NCBI GenBank assembly: GCA_017381475.1
Contig: JAFOCD010000172.1
Location: 1 to 54,526 of the forward strand
DNA length: 54,526 nucleotides
Source: Bacteroidaceae bacterium
GTDB taxonomy: Bacteria > Bacteroidota > Bacteroidia > Bacteroidales > Bacteroidaceae
Reading direction: 5' to 3'
Position numbers and translations under genes: made by a program. Positions 42,274 to 51,378 of the stretch are shown here, piece after piece. How positions within the stretch are numbered: position 1 is the first letter of the stretch; every line of letters begins with the position of its first letter. A model generated the notes under the pieces. That model saw nothing but the letters and a program-made list of their open reading frames with translations, made no database searches and was not told the DNA's origin.

Positions 42274-42302
42274 CTAACACATAAACATTAAACGAGATTG
42301 AT

Positions 42303-43586
42303 ATGAAAAAATTAGTATTATCTTTAGCTATGGTTCTTGGCGCAACATTTGCGTTCGGACAGGAACTTACAAAAGAGGAATTGAAGCAGCAGAAGAGGCA
42401 GATCAAAGCTCTCATGGGTATTGTGAACGATGCCGAGGCAAATATTAATACAGACCCTGTAGGTGCTGCCAATTCACTTAAACCAGTTTTGAAGAATGAG
42501 TTGGTAAACAAGGATGCTTATGTTTGGTATGTAAGTGCCAGTGCAAAGCAGGCTGTTATTGCCAATGAGAACAACAAGCGTGTTGAGGGTGCTGCATATG
42601 ACGAGGCAAAGCTCAATTTGTTCACATACGATTTGGGTTATGATCTTGAAATGTGTGAAAAGTGTGACATGCTTCCCGATGCAAAGGGGCGTGTTAAGCC
42701 ACGCTATTCAGAGTTCCTTAAAATGTCATATATGCAGCAGTATGGCCAGTTCTACAATGCCGGTGCCTATTTCTATGGCAACGAGGATTATGAGAAGGCG
42801 TATGAACTTTTCAAGATGTTCATTGATACAGCAGACAAATTGCACAAGCTCGAGGTAATGGAAAAGGATACAGTGAATGTACCGGTTGCAGCATACAATA
42901 TGTCACTCTGCGGTATGCAGTTGCAGAATTATGAGATGGTTCTCACACATGTAGATATGGCACTCGCTAACGAGCAGATGGCACCAACAGCTTTCCGTTA
43001 CAAGACTGTTGCAACTGTTGAGCTTGGTGATACATTAGCATGGTTGGATCTTTGCAAGGAGGGTACAGTGCGTTTCCCAGAGGATGCATACTTCAGCCAG
43101 TCATTGATTCAGTACTATGATAGCCATAACGAGCAGGATAAACTCAGCGCATTGGCCGACGAACTTGTTGCTTCTGACCCCAACAATCCATTGTTTGTAT
43201 ACTTGAAGGCATACATCCCTCATCAGAAAGAGGATTTGGATACAGCTATTGAGTGGTACACCAAGACACTTGAGGTAGATCCTAATTACGAGAATGCGCT
43301 TTCTAACCTTGCCCGTTGTTATTTGCAGAAGGCTTATCTTTATAGCTCAGAGCATTCATCAACAAAACTCAATGACAGAAAGCAGATTGCAAAGGATAAA
43401 GAGGTTCTCAACGGTTATTACAACCAGGCATTGCCTTTGTTGGAGAAGCTTCGTGCTAATTGCCCAGACAAGACTGAACTTTGGTTGACTAACCTTATCA
43501 ACTGCTATTACAACCTTAACAAGTCTGATAAGGTAAAAGAGCTCGAGAAACTCCAGGAGTCTTTGAGTGGTTATGACGAGTATTAA
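42303..43586 (+). CDS. Secreted tetratricopeptide-repeat protein
   Basis: 427 aa with a signal peptide (MKKLVLSLAMVLGATFAFGQ). The rest is helical, with TPR units visible around 150-185 (QFYNAGAYFYGNEDYEKAYELFKMFID), 205-235, and 305-340 (DTAIEWYTKTLEVDPNYENALSNLARCYLQKA), plus a C-terminal unit. It probably acts as a periplasmic scaffold; no enzyme motif. Proteins of this type follow gyrA in other Bacteroidales as I recall. It ends at an 18-bp terminator stem. Confidence 0.85.
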   Translation: MKKLVLSLAMVLGATFAFGQELTKEELKQQKRQIKALMGIVNDAEANINTDPVGAANSLKPVLKNELVNKDAYVWYVSASAKQAVIANENNKRVEGAAYDEAKLNLFTYDLGYDLEMCEKCDMLPDAKGRVKPRYSEFLKMSYMQQYGQFYNAGAYFYGNEDYEKAYELFKMFIDTADKLHKLEVMEKDTVNVPVAAYNMSLCGMQLQNYEMVLTHVDMALANEQMAPTAFRYKTVATVELGDTLAWLDLCKEGTVRFPEDAYFSQSLIQYYDSHNEQDKLSALADELVASDPNNPLFVYLKAYIPHQKEDLDTAIEWYTKTLEVDPNYENALSNLARCYLQKAYLYSSEHSSTKLNDRKQIAKDKEVLNGYYNQALPLLEKLRANCPDKTELWLTNLINCYYNLNKSDKVKELEKLQESLSGYDEY

Positions 43587-43617
43587 ATTGATAGGTTCGC
43601 TTTTATAGCGGGTCATG

Positions 43618-43657
43618 TATATAAAAAAGGTTGCCATTTGGCAACCTTTTTTATATA
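43618..43657. terminator. Strong bidirectional terminator
   Basis: 18-bp perfect stem (43618-43635 with 43640-43657) around an ATTT loop. The GGTTGCC/GGCAACC core is flanked by A6/T6, so it works for both the TPR gene and the convergent aminotransferase. Confidence 0.93.
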
Positions 43658-43671
43658 TCAATCATTATGAT

Positions 43672-44874
43672 TTAGAGGTCAACTCGTCCGGGGTATTGCT
43701 CGAGTGCCTTGCCCAGAAGGAAGATGGCACGCTTCAGGTCGGCCTTGTCAATGGCATATGCAATACGCACCTCATTCTTGCCATATCCCTCTTCGCTATA
43801 GAAACCCGATGCCGGAGCCATCATTATTGTTTCACCCTCGTAGTTGAAATCGGTCAGGCACCACTGGCAGAACTTGTCGCTGTCATCAATTGGCAGGCGT
43901 GCAACAGTGTAGAATGCACCCATTGGGATAGGGGAGTAGACCCCTGGCAACTTGTTCAGCTCATCAATCAGGCAGTTTCTGCGTTCGATATACTGCTCGT
44001 ATGTGTTTATGGTGTATGAACGCGGAGCGTCAATGGAGGCCTCGGCAATTACTTGGCCAAGCAATGGGGGACTAAGGCGTGCCTGGCAGAACTTCATGAC
44101 CGCCTGGCGCACAGCCTTGTTCTTGGTGATCAATGCTCCAATTCTGATGCCGCACTCCGAGTAACGCTTTGATACAGAATCGATAAGTACCACATTATCT
44201 TCAATTCCCTCAAGGTGGCATGCCGAGATGTATGGTGAACCTGTGTAGATGAATTCGCGGTAAACCTCGTCACTGAAAAGGAAAAGGTTATGCTTCTTTA
44301 CCAGGTCACGAATGCGGTTCATCTCGTTGCGTGTGTACAGGTAACCTGTTGGGTTATTGGGGTTACAGATGAGAATACCGCGTGTACGCTCATTTATCAG
44401 CTCCTCGAAACGCTCCATTGGAGGCAAGGCAAATGACTCGTCGATAGTAGAACGGATTGGGCGGATAACGGCACCTGCCGATATCGCAAATGCCATATAG
44501 TTTGCATATGCCGGCTCAGGAACTATGATTTCGTCACCAGGGTTAAGGCAAGTTAGGAATGCAAACAACACAGCCTCGGAACCGCCTGAAGTCACAATAA
44601 TATCGTCCGGTTTCAGCTTGATCTGATACTGGTCATAGTATTCTACAAGTTTCTCTCTCAAGGAAAGGAAACCGTCGCTTGGGCTATATTCAAGGATTTT
44701 CTGGTTGAAATTCTTTATTGCTTCGAGAGCAATGTCAGGGGAGTTAAGGTCGGGCTGGCCGATATTCAAATGGTAAACCTTCAGGCCGCGTGCCTTGGCT
44801 TCATTGGCAAATGGTGCCAATTTGCGTATTGGTGACGACGGCATGAGAATGGCTCTTTCCGATAATTCTGGCAT
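43672..44874 (-). CDS. Class I/II pyridoxal-phosphate aminotransferase
   Basis: 400 aa, fold-type I aminotransferase of the aspartate/aromatic group. K236 in DSVSKRYSECGIRIGAL is the Schiff-base lysine. NPNNPTG (171-177), D202 and Y205 (SDEVYREF), and the distal arginine region RIAYAI complete the site. The SVSKRYSECGIRIG loop, with Tyr-Ser-Glu-Cys after Lys, is the form I associate with Bacteroidetes enzymes annotated as pyridoxal-phosphate-dependent or aspartate aminotransferase. The exact substrate is not set by the sequence. Its -7 box (TATTTTTG) is the complement of 44904-44911. Confidence 0.9.
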   Translation of the reverse strand: MPELSERAILMPSSPIRKLAPFANEAKARGLKVYHLNIGQPDLNSPDIALEAIKNFNQKILEYSPSDGFLSLREKLVEYYDQYQIKLKPDDIIVTSGGSEAVLFAFLTCLNPGDEIIVPEPAYANYMAFAISAGAVIRPIRSTIDESFALPPMERFEELINERTRGILICNPNNPTGYLYTRNEMNRIRDLVKKHNLFLFSDEVYREFIYTGSPYISACHLEGIEDNVVLIDSVSKRYSECGIRIGALITKNKAVRQAVMKFCQARLSPPLLGQVIAEASIDAPRSYTINTYEQYIERRNCLIDELNKLPGVYSPIPMGAFYTVARLPIDDSDKFCQWCLTDFNYEGETIMMAPASGFYSEEGYGKNEVRIAYAIDKADLKRAIFLLGKALEQYPGRVDL

Positions 44875-45225
44875 ATTGATTCTGTTTTTTATAATTCAGA
44901 ATGCAAAAATAGTTGAATTCTTTGATTTCTTGTTACATGAGTATATAAAATGTAATGAATAATTCAACAATAGTTTATTGCTGTTATAATTTACATCAAT
45001 TATTTACTGACAAAATACTCATTTGGTTTCACAAGTGTTTTTCATTCATTCCGGGCACAGAACCCCTATCCCGTCCAGAAATGACTATTGAATGATAATA
45101 AATATTATGTTTAATATAGTTTTGGAATTTTGCACCACCTGTGAAAAAGAATCATTGATTCTTATAACTCAGTTCTGAATTTGCAATTCTTGTTTATGCA
45201 GGCTCCAGTGAATTATCTATATTAA
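44875..45225. other. Intergenic region with the aminotransferase promoter
   Basis: No gene seen. It contains the aminotransferase -7 box (complement of 44904-44911). A plus-strand GGAATTTTGCACC sequence at ~45122 resembles a promoter but leads to no gene; a short unannotated RNA is possible. A weak AGAATCATTGATTCTT dyad lies at ~45150. Confidence 0.45.
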
Positions 45226-45269
45226 AGCAAAAACTGCAACCCTATTATATTAGGATTGCAGTTTTTGCT
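45226..45269 (-). terminator. Terminator of the Sel1-repeat gene
   Basis: 19-bp arms starting AGCAAAAACTGCAA (45226) pair with one mismatch to 45251-45269. The minus strand continues with TTTAATA. It lies 17 bases behind the Sel1 gene's stop. Confidence 0.85.
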
Positions 45270-45285
45270 TTGTTTGTTGTGGTAA

Positions 45286-47397
45286 TCAGAAATCTTCAAG
45301 GTCCGTTGCCCTTTCCTGCGCCTCCTCCGACCCTTGCGCAGCAGCTTTCCTGTACCAGAATATTGCATCATATTTGTTCTTCTTTACACCTATTCCATCT
45401 TCATAGCACTGTGCCAGAGCCATCTGGGCGTCAATATAATCCTTCTCTGCCGCTTTCCTCAACAATTCTACTCCAAGTGCATGGTCCTGTTCAACATAGT
45501 CTTCAAAAAGGTATATAATTCCCAATGCATGCTGTGCCTGTGTATGGTCATTCTTGGCTAATATGTTCAATATATTCAATGCCTTCTCTATATCATCTTT
45601 ATTCCTGTTCTCGATAAGAAGAAATTTTGCCAGAGTATATGCTCCCTCGCCATGACCTTCACTTGTCGCATATTCAAGAAGTTCAAAGGCTTTTACCTTG
45701 TCCTGCTCAACAATGGCACCATAATAATGTAATTTGGCAAGTTCTACACAAGAGCGGAGTTCTCCCATTTCACATCCTTTTTTATATAACTCGACAGCCT
45801 TGTCATATTCTTCTGTCTCAAAATAATAGCGTGCCAAAGTATAGATGCAATCTGCACTGCCGGCGTCTGCGCCTTTTACCAACCAGTCAAATGCCTCCTC
45901 AACATCTTCCCGTAATTCAAGATAATGCAGGAACAGTGAGTAGTATGAATCAGCGATTCCGTTTTCGGCCGATGCCTTGAACCATTTTACAGCTTCTTCA
46001 TAATTCTGTTCAACAATCTTTCCGCTCTGATAACGGGCTGCAACAAAATATTGCGCTTTGGCATCTCCAAGTTCTGCAGCTTTCATATACCACTGCATTG
46101 CCAAAAAGTCGCTCTGCTCTGCCCCTTTGGAATATTCGTGTATTGTGGCAATAGAAATCATAGCTTTGGTGCTTCCTTGTTTTGCCGCCATCTTTAACCA
46201 TCTGATGGCTTCCTGCTCATTCTGCTCTACTCCATTGCCGGCAGTGTACATTTCACCTAATTTAATTTGGGCATCCATGTTTCCATTCTCGCCGGCAATT
46301 ATATAACATTCTGCAGCCTTTTCCAAATCAATATCCATGCCTTCGCCATACTCATACATTATGCCAAGGTCAAAGGCTGCTTCAACATCGCCCAGTTCCA
46401 ACGCTTTTGAAAGTAGATCAAATGCTTTCTTGTAGTCAGCAGGGAAGAAGTCTTCTCTTAAATATAACAACGCCAATTTTCTCATGGCTATGGTGTTACT
46501 TTGCTCGGCGGCAAGTGTAAGCAATTTTTCAGCTTCTTCGGGGTTCGGTTTGTCAGCATTCAAAGCTTTTTCTGCCATTATAAGCTGTGCCTTGTCATAT
46601 CCTCTTTCAGCTGCAATCCTATAGTTCTCCATGGCCTTGGCGATATCCGGTTCTACATTTTTACCTTCGGCGTTAATACCAAATTCGTACATCACACCAA
46701 GATAGAATATACCACTAGCATCTCCTTGTTCGGCAGCTAGCGAGAATAGGTTGAATGCTTTTGCAAAGTCCTGCGGAATGTACTCACCAATCATATACAT
46801 TCCGCCCAATTCAACCTGAGCTATTGCCTGTCCGTTTTCTGCAGCAATGGTGTACCACTTTACAGCTTGTTCCATATCGCCTTCCAAATCATATGTTTGG
46901 GCAAGAAACAGCATAGCGTCAATTTCTCCCATCTCTATTGCTTTTTCATAGTAGGCAATAGCCTTTTTTGTGTCCTCTTTTGTGTTTCTGAGAAAATGGA
47001 TGTTCGCCAAATAGGTAAATGCTTTACTATTACCTTGCTCTGCAGATTTAGTGCACCACTCAATGGCCTTGCTCTCGTCTGCCTCAACACCCTCTCCAAA
47101 TATATATGCGGCTCCGACATTAAGTTGCGCTTTGGGATATCCTTTTGTTGCCGACAACAAATAGTATTCAAAAGCAGTTTCATTGTCTTTTTCAACTCCC
47201 AAACCGTTGCTGTACATATATCCCACACGGTTAGGAGCAATGCTGTCGCCCTCCTCGGTACACTGCTTGTACAGTTTCATTGCCTTTTTATACTTTCCGC
47301 TGTCAAATGCAGCCTCAGCCTTTTCAAACAGGCTCTGTGCATGTGTAGTTGCGGCAAACAACATGCAGCACAATGTGGCTAATAAAAATCGTTTCAT
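45286..47397 (-). CDS. Sel1-like repeat protein
   Basis: 703 aa with a signal peptide (MKRFLLATLCCMLFAATTHAQ) and then about 18 Sel1-type repeats of ~36 residues. Each carries the A-x-x-x-L-G-x-x-Y...G..V..D...A..W..KAAE.G pattern (for example AQLNVGAAYIFGEGVEADESKAIEWCTKSAEQG). Such repeats form a solenoid for protein binding. The protein is presumably periplasmic or outer-membrane-facing. No enzyme domain. The number of repeats is large for the family. Its promoter appears to lie at the edge of the R1 repeat array (TATTTTTG, complement of 47433-47440). Confidence 0.92.
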   Translation of the reverse strand: MKRFLLATLCCMLFAATTHAQSLFEKAEAAFDSGKYKKAMKLYKQCTEEGDSIAPNRVGYMYSNGLGVEKDNETAFEYYLLSATKGYPKAQLNVGAAYIFGEGVEADESKAIEWCTKSAEQGNSKAFTYLANIHFLRNTKEDTKKAIAYYEKAIEMGEIDAMLFLAQTYDLEGDMEQAVKWYTIAAENGQAIAQVELGGMYMIGEYIPQDFAKAFNLFSLAAEQGDASGIFYLGVMYEFGINAEGKNVEPDIAKAMENYRIAAERGYDKAQLIMAEKALNADKPNPEEAEKLLTLAAEQSNTIAMRKLALLYLREDFFPADYKKAFDLLSKALELGDVEAAFDLGIMYEYGEGMDIDLEKAAECYIIAGENGNMDAQIKLGEMYTAGNGVEQNEQEAIRWLKMAAKQGSTKAMISIATIHEYSKGAEQSDFLAMQWYMKAAELGDAKAQYFVAARYQSGKIVEQNYEEAVKWFKASAENGIADSYYSLFLHYLELREDVEEAFDWLVKGADAGSADCIYTLARYYFETEEYDKAVELYKKGCEMGELRSCVELAKLHYYGAIVEQDKVKAFELLEYATSEGHGEGAYTLAKFLLIENRNKDDIEKALNILNILAKNDHTQAQHALGIIYLFEDYVEQDHALGVELLRKAAEKDYIDAQMALAQCYEDGIGVKKNKYDAIFWYRKAAAQGSEEAQERATDLEDF

Positions 47398-47432
47398 ATC
47401 AATAGTAATTTATTTATATCAGTGCCATATCA

Positions 47433-47755
47433 CAAAAATACGAATAAACGAGCGAGAAACAAGAAGCTTGCTTCATTGTTTTTCACAACGAGTGCAAGTG
47501 TTTTCGAGATTACCTCAAAAATACGAATAAACGAGTGAGAAACAAGAAGCTTGCTTCATTGTTTTTCACAACGAGTGCAAGTATTTTCGAGGTTTACCTC
47601 AAAAATACGAATAAACGAGCGAGAAAAATCATGTTTACTCGAATATTTTTCAAAGCGACAACGCGAAGGAGCGTTGTTTGCGACAGCGGAAACTTTAGTT
47701 TCCTTAAGGAGTGCGGTTTGCCGCTAAATTATATTCGAGGGGTACCTCAAAAATA
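47433..47755. repeat. R1 tandem array: two 83/84-bp units plus a 148-bp variant
   Basis: CAAAAATA marks the unit borders at 47433, 47516, 47600 and 47748. Units 1 and 2 are nearly identical. Each folds into a hairpin GTGAGAAACAA-GAAGC-TT-GCTTC-A-TTGTTTTTCAC (unit 2), with a C in place of the first T in unit 1. Unit 3 starts the same but carries ~64 extra bases. Its CTCGAATAT (47638-47646) pairs with ATATTCGAG (47731-47739) and encloses three perfect hairpins at 47659-47676, 47688-47703 and 47713-47724. A single diverged unit lies at 3920-4011. The whole fills the gap between the Sel1 and dihydrouridine-synthase promoters. Confidence 0.85.
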
Positions 47756-47766
47756 GCAAAAAAATG

Positions 47767-47774
47767 TATATTTG
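47767..47774 (+). promoter_or_regulatory. -7 element of the dihydrouridine-synthase promoter
   Basis: TATATTTG, a perfect match to TANNTTTG, 23 bases before the start codon and 12 bases behind the R1 array. Confidence 0.6.
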
Positions 47775-47797
47775 TACAAGATTAACAAATAATATAG

Positions 47798-48730
47798 ATG
47801 AAAATATATTCAGCACCTTTACAGGGATTCACCGAGGCTGTTTGGCGTAATGTCCATAGTGAGGTTTTTGGTGGTATAGACGGCTATTACACGCCGTTCC
47901 TGCGTTATGAGCATGGTGAGATTCGCAGCAAGGATATCCGTGATGTCGAGCGCAAGAACAACACTGCGAAGAACCTTGTGCCACAGGTGATTGCTGCCAC
48001 ACCGGATGAAATGCACCCTTTGCTTGAACTTGTAGCTAATGAGGGCTACACCCGTGTAGATATAAATATGGGTTGCTCCTTCCCTTTGCAGATGCGCAAG
48101 CGTCATGGGGCAGGGTTGCTCCACTACCCCGAACTGGTTGCCGCCCTGATGGCCGAGGTTGTCAAGCACCCCGAGTTCTCTTTCTCATTAAAAATGCGTC
48201 TTGGCTGCAACAGCAAGGAGGAGTGGAAGGAGTTGATGCCAATACTTAATGACGCACCTTTGAGGCACATAACCATGCATCCCCGTTTGGGAGTTGAACA
48301 GTATAAGAAACCTGTTGATGTGGATGCCTTTGGCGAATTCTATGCTGCATGCAAGCATCCTGTTATATATAATGGCGACTTGAACACCTTGGCCGATATT
48401 CATCGCATTGAACAGCAGTTCCCGGAACTCAAGGGTGTGATGCTCGGTCGTGGCTTGCTTGCGAACCCTTCTCTTGGTATTGAATACCACGATGGTAGTG
48501 AACTTGACGAATGTGAACAATGTCGCTTGGTGCAGCGGATGCACGATGCGATTTCACGCGAACTCATACCGCGTTTGCAGGGTAATACACAGTTCTTTAG
48601 CAAAATGAAACCCTATTGGGAGTATTTGCTTCCCAACATGCCCAAACGCTTGCGGAAGCCAATTCTTAAAGCCACAACAATTGAGAAGTACCAAGCAGCT
48701 GTTGCAGTAGCCCTTAAATGTGATTGGTGA
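47798..48730 (+). CDS. tRNA-dihydrouridine synthase
   Basis: 310-aa FMN enzyme reducing uridines in tRNA D-loops. The TIM barrel opens with MKIYSAPLQGFTE. C93 in DINMGCSFPLQMRKRHGAGLL is the catalytic acid cysteine (Ser replaces the usual Pro after it). K155-region SLKMRLGCNS and HPR...VEQYKKPVD bind substrate. YNGD and MLGRGLLANPSL hold the FMN phosphate. Dus family (DusA/B/C assignment not clear). Short C-terminal tRNA-binding helical domain. Single gene. Confidence 0.93.
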   Translation: MKIYSAPLQGFTEAVWRNVHSEVFGGIDGYYTPFLRYEHGEIRSKDIRDVERKNNTAKNLVPQVIAATPDEMHPLLELVANEGYTRVDINMGCSFPLQMRKRHGAGLLHYPELVAALMAEVVKHPEFSFSLKMRLGCNSKEEWKELMPILNDAPLRHITMHPRLGVEQYKKPVDVDAFGEFYAACKHPVIYNGDLNTLADIHRIEQQFPELKGVMLGRGLLANPSLGIEYHDGSELDECEQCRLVQRMHDAISRELIPRLQGNTQFFSKMKPYWEYLLPNMPKRLRKPILKATTIEKYQAAVAVALKCDW

Positions 48731-48812
48731 TACATCAAGTGCTAAAAAAGATAAATTACCTTAATGGAAATGATCCCCTTTATAAAGTATATTGTTTTAC
48801 AATTTTAATGAC

Positions 48813-48820
48813 TAGATTTG
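48813..48820 (+). promoter_or_regulatory. -7 element of the patatin-barrel gene promoter
   Basis: TAGATTTG at 48813-48820 is a perfect match to TANNTTTG. The predicted start near 48826 excludes the TTG at 48818 as a start codon and supports the ATG at 48848. Confidence 0.6.
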
Positions 48821-48847
48821 CCTGTTGACAATTGGCTGCAAACGACG

Positions 48848-51130
48848 ATGAAGCGCATTCTACAATATTTCTTTTTGCTTGTAATGTTACCTTCGGTGCT
48901 TAACGCTCAGAAGGTGGGACTTGTCATGAGCGGTGGTGGCGCGCGCGGGTTGGCGCATATTGGTGTAATAAAAATGCTAGAGGAGAACAATATTCCCATT
49001 GATTATGTGGCCGGAACATCAATGGGTGCAATTGTTGCTGCGCTCTACTCCATGGGATATACCCCTGATGAGATGATTGAGATGATGAAGACGAAGGATT
49101 TCCAGCGTTGGTACACTGGAACAATGGACCAAAAGTATATGTTTTACTTCAAAAAGAACAAGGATGTACCCGATCTTGTTAATCTGCATTTTGATATAAA
49201 GGATTCACTTCACATAGTTATGCCATCGGCGCACATTGTAAAATCGGCACCCATGAACTTGGGATTCATGGAGACTTTTGCTGCGTATACTGCTGCATGT
49301 GATAACAATTTCGATGACTTGATGGTTCCTTTTCGCTGCGTGGCAGCTGATGCATACAATAAGAAATCTATTGTCTTTTCCGAAGGTGATCTTGGTGATG
49401 CTGTGCGCGCATCCATGAGTTATCCTTTCTTCTTCAAGCCTATTAAAGTGGATAGCGTGCTGCTCTATGATGGTGGTCTGTACAATAATTTTCCACGTGA
49501 TGTCATGGAACGAGAATTCAGTCCTGATATTATAATAGGTAGTGTTACAACCGGTACTCCAAATACGCCAGATGCCCGTGATATTATGAGTCAGGCAGAA
49601 AACCTGATAATGGGGCATACTGATTACACGCTGCCCGGAGAGATGGGAATTTTGATAAACATGCAAGTCAAGGGTGTTGGGTTGCTTGATTTTAACAAGA
49701 TTGATGTTGTGAGCGAGACCGGATATGAGAATGCTTGTCTATATGCCGACTCAATAAAACGGCGTATCAAACGCCGTGAGGATCGCGAACTGCTTGCGGC
49801 AAAACGCATGGCTTTCAAGGAACGGGTACCGGAACTCGTGTTCAATAAGGTTGTTGTACATGGCGTGAATAATGACCAGGCAAAGAGTATCATTGGAGAA
49901 TTCCAGCAAAATAACGAGTTTTTTACGCTTGAGGAGTGTAAAAAAGGATATTATGGTCTGCTTTCGGGTGAAATGATTGATGATATAATCCCTCATGCCA
50001 TATATAATGAGTCGGACAGTGCTTTCGCGCTTCACCTTGATGTTACACTGAATCCTCACTTCACACTAAAGATGGGGGCTGCGGTGTCAACAAGTATATC
50101 TAACCAAATATATTTCGGCCTGCATTACCGGACGCTGAAGAATCACTCGAAGGAGTTCATCCTGGATGGTCAGTTTGGTAAGGTCTATAATAATGTACAG
50201 ATGTCGGGACGTGTGGATTTTCACGCCACTCTGCCCGTGTCGCTGAAGTTCATGGGTTCGTACTCAACCATTGGATACTACAATATGAACTACTTGTTCT
50301 CGAACGAGAATTCTGTGGCTCTGAACTTTCAACGAGAGGTATATGCAAAGATGAAGGTAATGCTTCCATTTTTCAATCGTCGGAAGGCTGAGATTGGTAT
50401 TGGCGTGGCCGGTATAAAGGATGAATATATTCCTAATAATATAATTAACCTCAACAACCCGGTATTTGACAGTAATGATATCACGCTGTTCAGCGGTTCG
50501 ATAAGGTTGGAGGGAAATACCCTCAATGCGAAGGTCTTTCCTACAAAAGGTATGTACGAAGCACTTGTTGCCCAGTTTGTGATAGGAAAGGAGGTGTATC
50601 AGGGATTGACAAATGTGTATGACAATAGGCTAAACCAATCTTGGTTGCAGGTGAGCTATACCCGTCGTGACCATTTTGGAATCAATGACTATTTTTCATT
50701 GGGCACCTATCTGCAGCTTTTTTATTCTACAAGAAGACTTTCAAAAACCTATCAGGCAACAATGATGCAGGCATCGGCATTCAACCCTACGATGAATAGT
50801 ATTTTCAACTATGATCCAAAGTTTCGCGCTAACCAATATGTGGCCGGAGGTGTGATCCCAATATTCAAACTATACAATTTTTTGCAGATTCGTCCAGGAT
50901 TCTATGTCTTTGCTCCCTACCGTAAAATATATGAAGCTACTGATGGAACTGCCTATTATAGCAAAAAACGATTCAATGACTTCCAATATATCGCAGATTT
51001 GACAATCGCTGCACAATTTTCGGATATTGCAGTCAGTGCATTCGTAAATTATTACAGTTCACACACTAAGCGTGTAAATTTTGGAATTTCCGTTGGGTGG
51101 TTTATGTTCAGCGAAAGGTTTCTTGATTAG
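48848..51130 (+). CDS. Patatin-like phospholipase with Omp85-type outer-membrane barrel
   Basis: 760 aa from the ATG at 48848. Signal peptide (MKRILQYFFLLVMLPSVLNAQ). The patatin domain spans ~22-310: oxyanion loop SGGGARGLAH (28-37), nucleophile S58 in GTSMG, and D208 in YDGGLYNNFP. A POTRA-like segment follows (~340-400, FNKVVVHGVNNDQAKSII...FFTLEECKKGYYGLLSG). A C-terminal barrel of aromatic beta strands (HFTLKMGAAVSTSISNQIYFGLHYR onward, ending GWFMFSERFLD) completes it. The layout matches patatin-Omp85 fusions (PlpD-like, type Vd). The phospholipase is thus displayed at or passed across the outer membrane. Single gene. Confidence 0.92.
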   Translation: MKRILQYFFLLVMLPSVLNAQKVGLVMSGGGARGLAHIGVIKMLEENNIPIDYVAGTSMGAIVAALYSMGYTPDEMIEMMKTKDFQRWYTGTMDQKYMFYFKKNKDVPDLVNLHFDIKDSLHIVMPSAHIVKSAPMNLGFMETFAAYTAACDNNFDDLMVPFRCVAADAYNKKSIVFSEGDLGDAVRASMSYPFFFKPIKVDSVLLYDGGLYNNFPRDVMEREFSPDIIIGSVTTGTPNTPDARDIMSQAENLIMGHTDYTLPGEMGILINMQVKGVGLLDFNKIDVVSETGYENACLYADSIKRRIKRREDRELLAAKRMAFKERVPELVFNKVVVHGVNNDQAKSIIGEFQQNNEFFTLEECKKGYYGLLSGEMIDDIIPHAIYNESDSAFALHLDVTLNPHFTLKMGAAVSTSISNQIYFGLHYRTLKNHSKEFILDGQFGKVYNNVQMSGRVDFHATLPVSLKFMGSYSTIGYYNMNYLFSNENSVALNFQREVYAKMKVMLPFFNRRKAEIGIGVAGIKDEYIPNNIINLNNPVFDSNDITLFSGSIRLEGNTLNAKVFPTKGMYEALVAQFVIGKEVYQGLTNVYDNRLNQSWLQVSYTRRDHFGINDYFSLGTYLQLFYSTRRLSKTYQATMMQASAFNPTMNSIFNYDPKFRANQYVAGGVIPIFKLYNFLQIRPGFYVFAPYRKIYEATDGTAYYSKKRFNDFQYIADLTIAAQFSDIAVSAFVNYYSSHTKRVNFGISVGWFMFSERFLD

Positions 51131-51175
51131 AAAAATGAAAAAAAACGATTTTTTTTGAAAAAAATATCGAAAATA

Positions 51176-51206
51176 TTTGCAGGTATAAAAAAAAGCAGTA
51201 CCTTTG
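51176..51206 (+). promoter_or_regulatory. tRNA-Arg promoter
   Basis: TTTG (51176-51179), exactly 19 bases, then TACCTTTG (51199-51206). This is a textbook Bacteroidetes promoter, about 40 bases before the tRNA. Confidence 0.85.
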
Positions 51207-51244
51207 CATTGTCAAACGAAAACAACACGGTTGACGATAAAAAA

Positions 51245-51321
51245 GGCCTCGTAGCTCAACTGAATAGAGCATCTGACTACGGATCAGAAGGTTACAGGTT
51301 TGAATCCTGTCGAGGTCACCA
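51245..51321 (+). tRNA. tRNA-Arg (anticodon ACG)
   Basis: 77 bases including an encoded CCA. Acceptor GGCCTCG (51245-51251) pairs with CGAGGTC (51311-51317, one G-T), with discriminator A. The D stem is GCTC/GAGC. The anticodon stem TCTGA/TCAGA holds loop CTACGGA, so the anticodon is ACG (read as ICG after deamination). The T stem ACAGG/CCTGT encloses TTTGAAT. A terminator follows immediately. Confidence 0.96.
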
Positions 51322-51342
51322 AGGAGTTCTAACGAACTCCTT
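51321..51342 (+). terminator. tRNA-Arg terminator
   Basis: AAGGAGTT (51321-51328) pairs with AACTCCTT (51335-51342), then five more T. Its first base is the last A of the encoded CCA. Confidence 0.88.
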
Positions 51343-51378
51343 TTTTTGTGACTTTTAAGGACAAAAAATATTTGAATT

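Noticed and set aside
47433-47755. Tandem array as a possible CRISPR
   Set aside because: Units are 83-84 bases, directly adjacent with no variable spacers, and no cas genes are nearby.
48818-48847. TTG start adding ten residues to the patatin-barrel protein
   Set aside because: The TTG lies inside the promoter -7 box and upstream of the expected transcription start; the ATG at 48848 begins a clean signal peptide.
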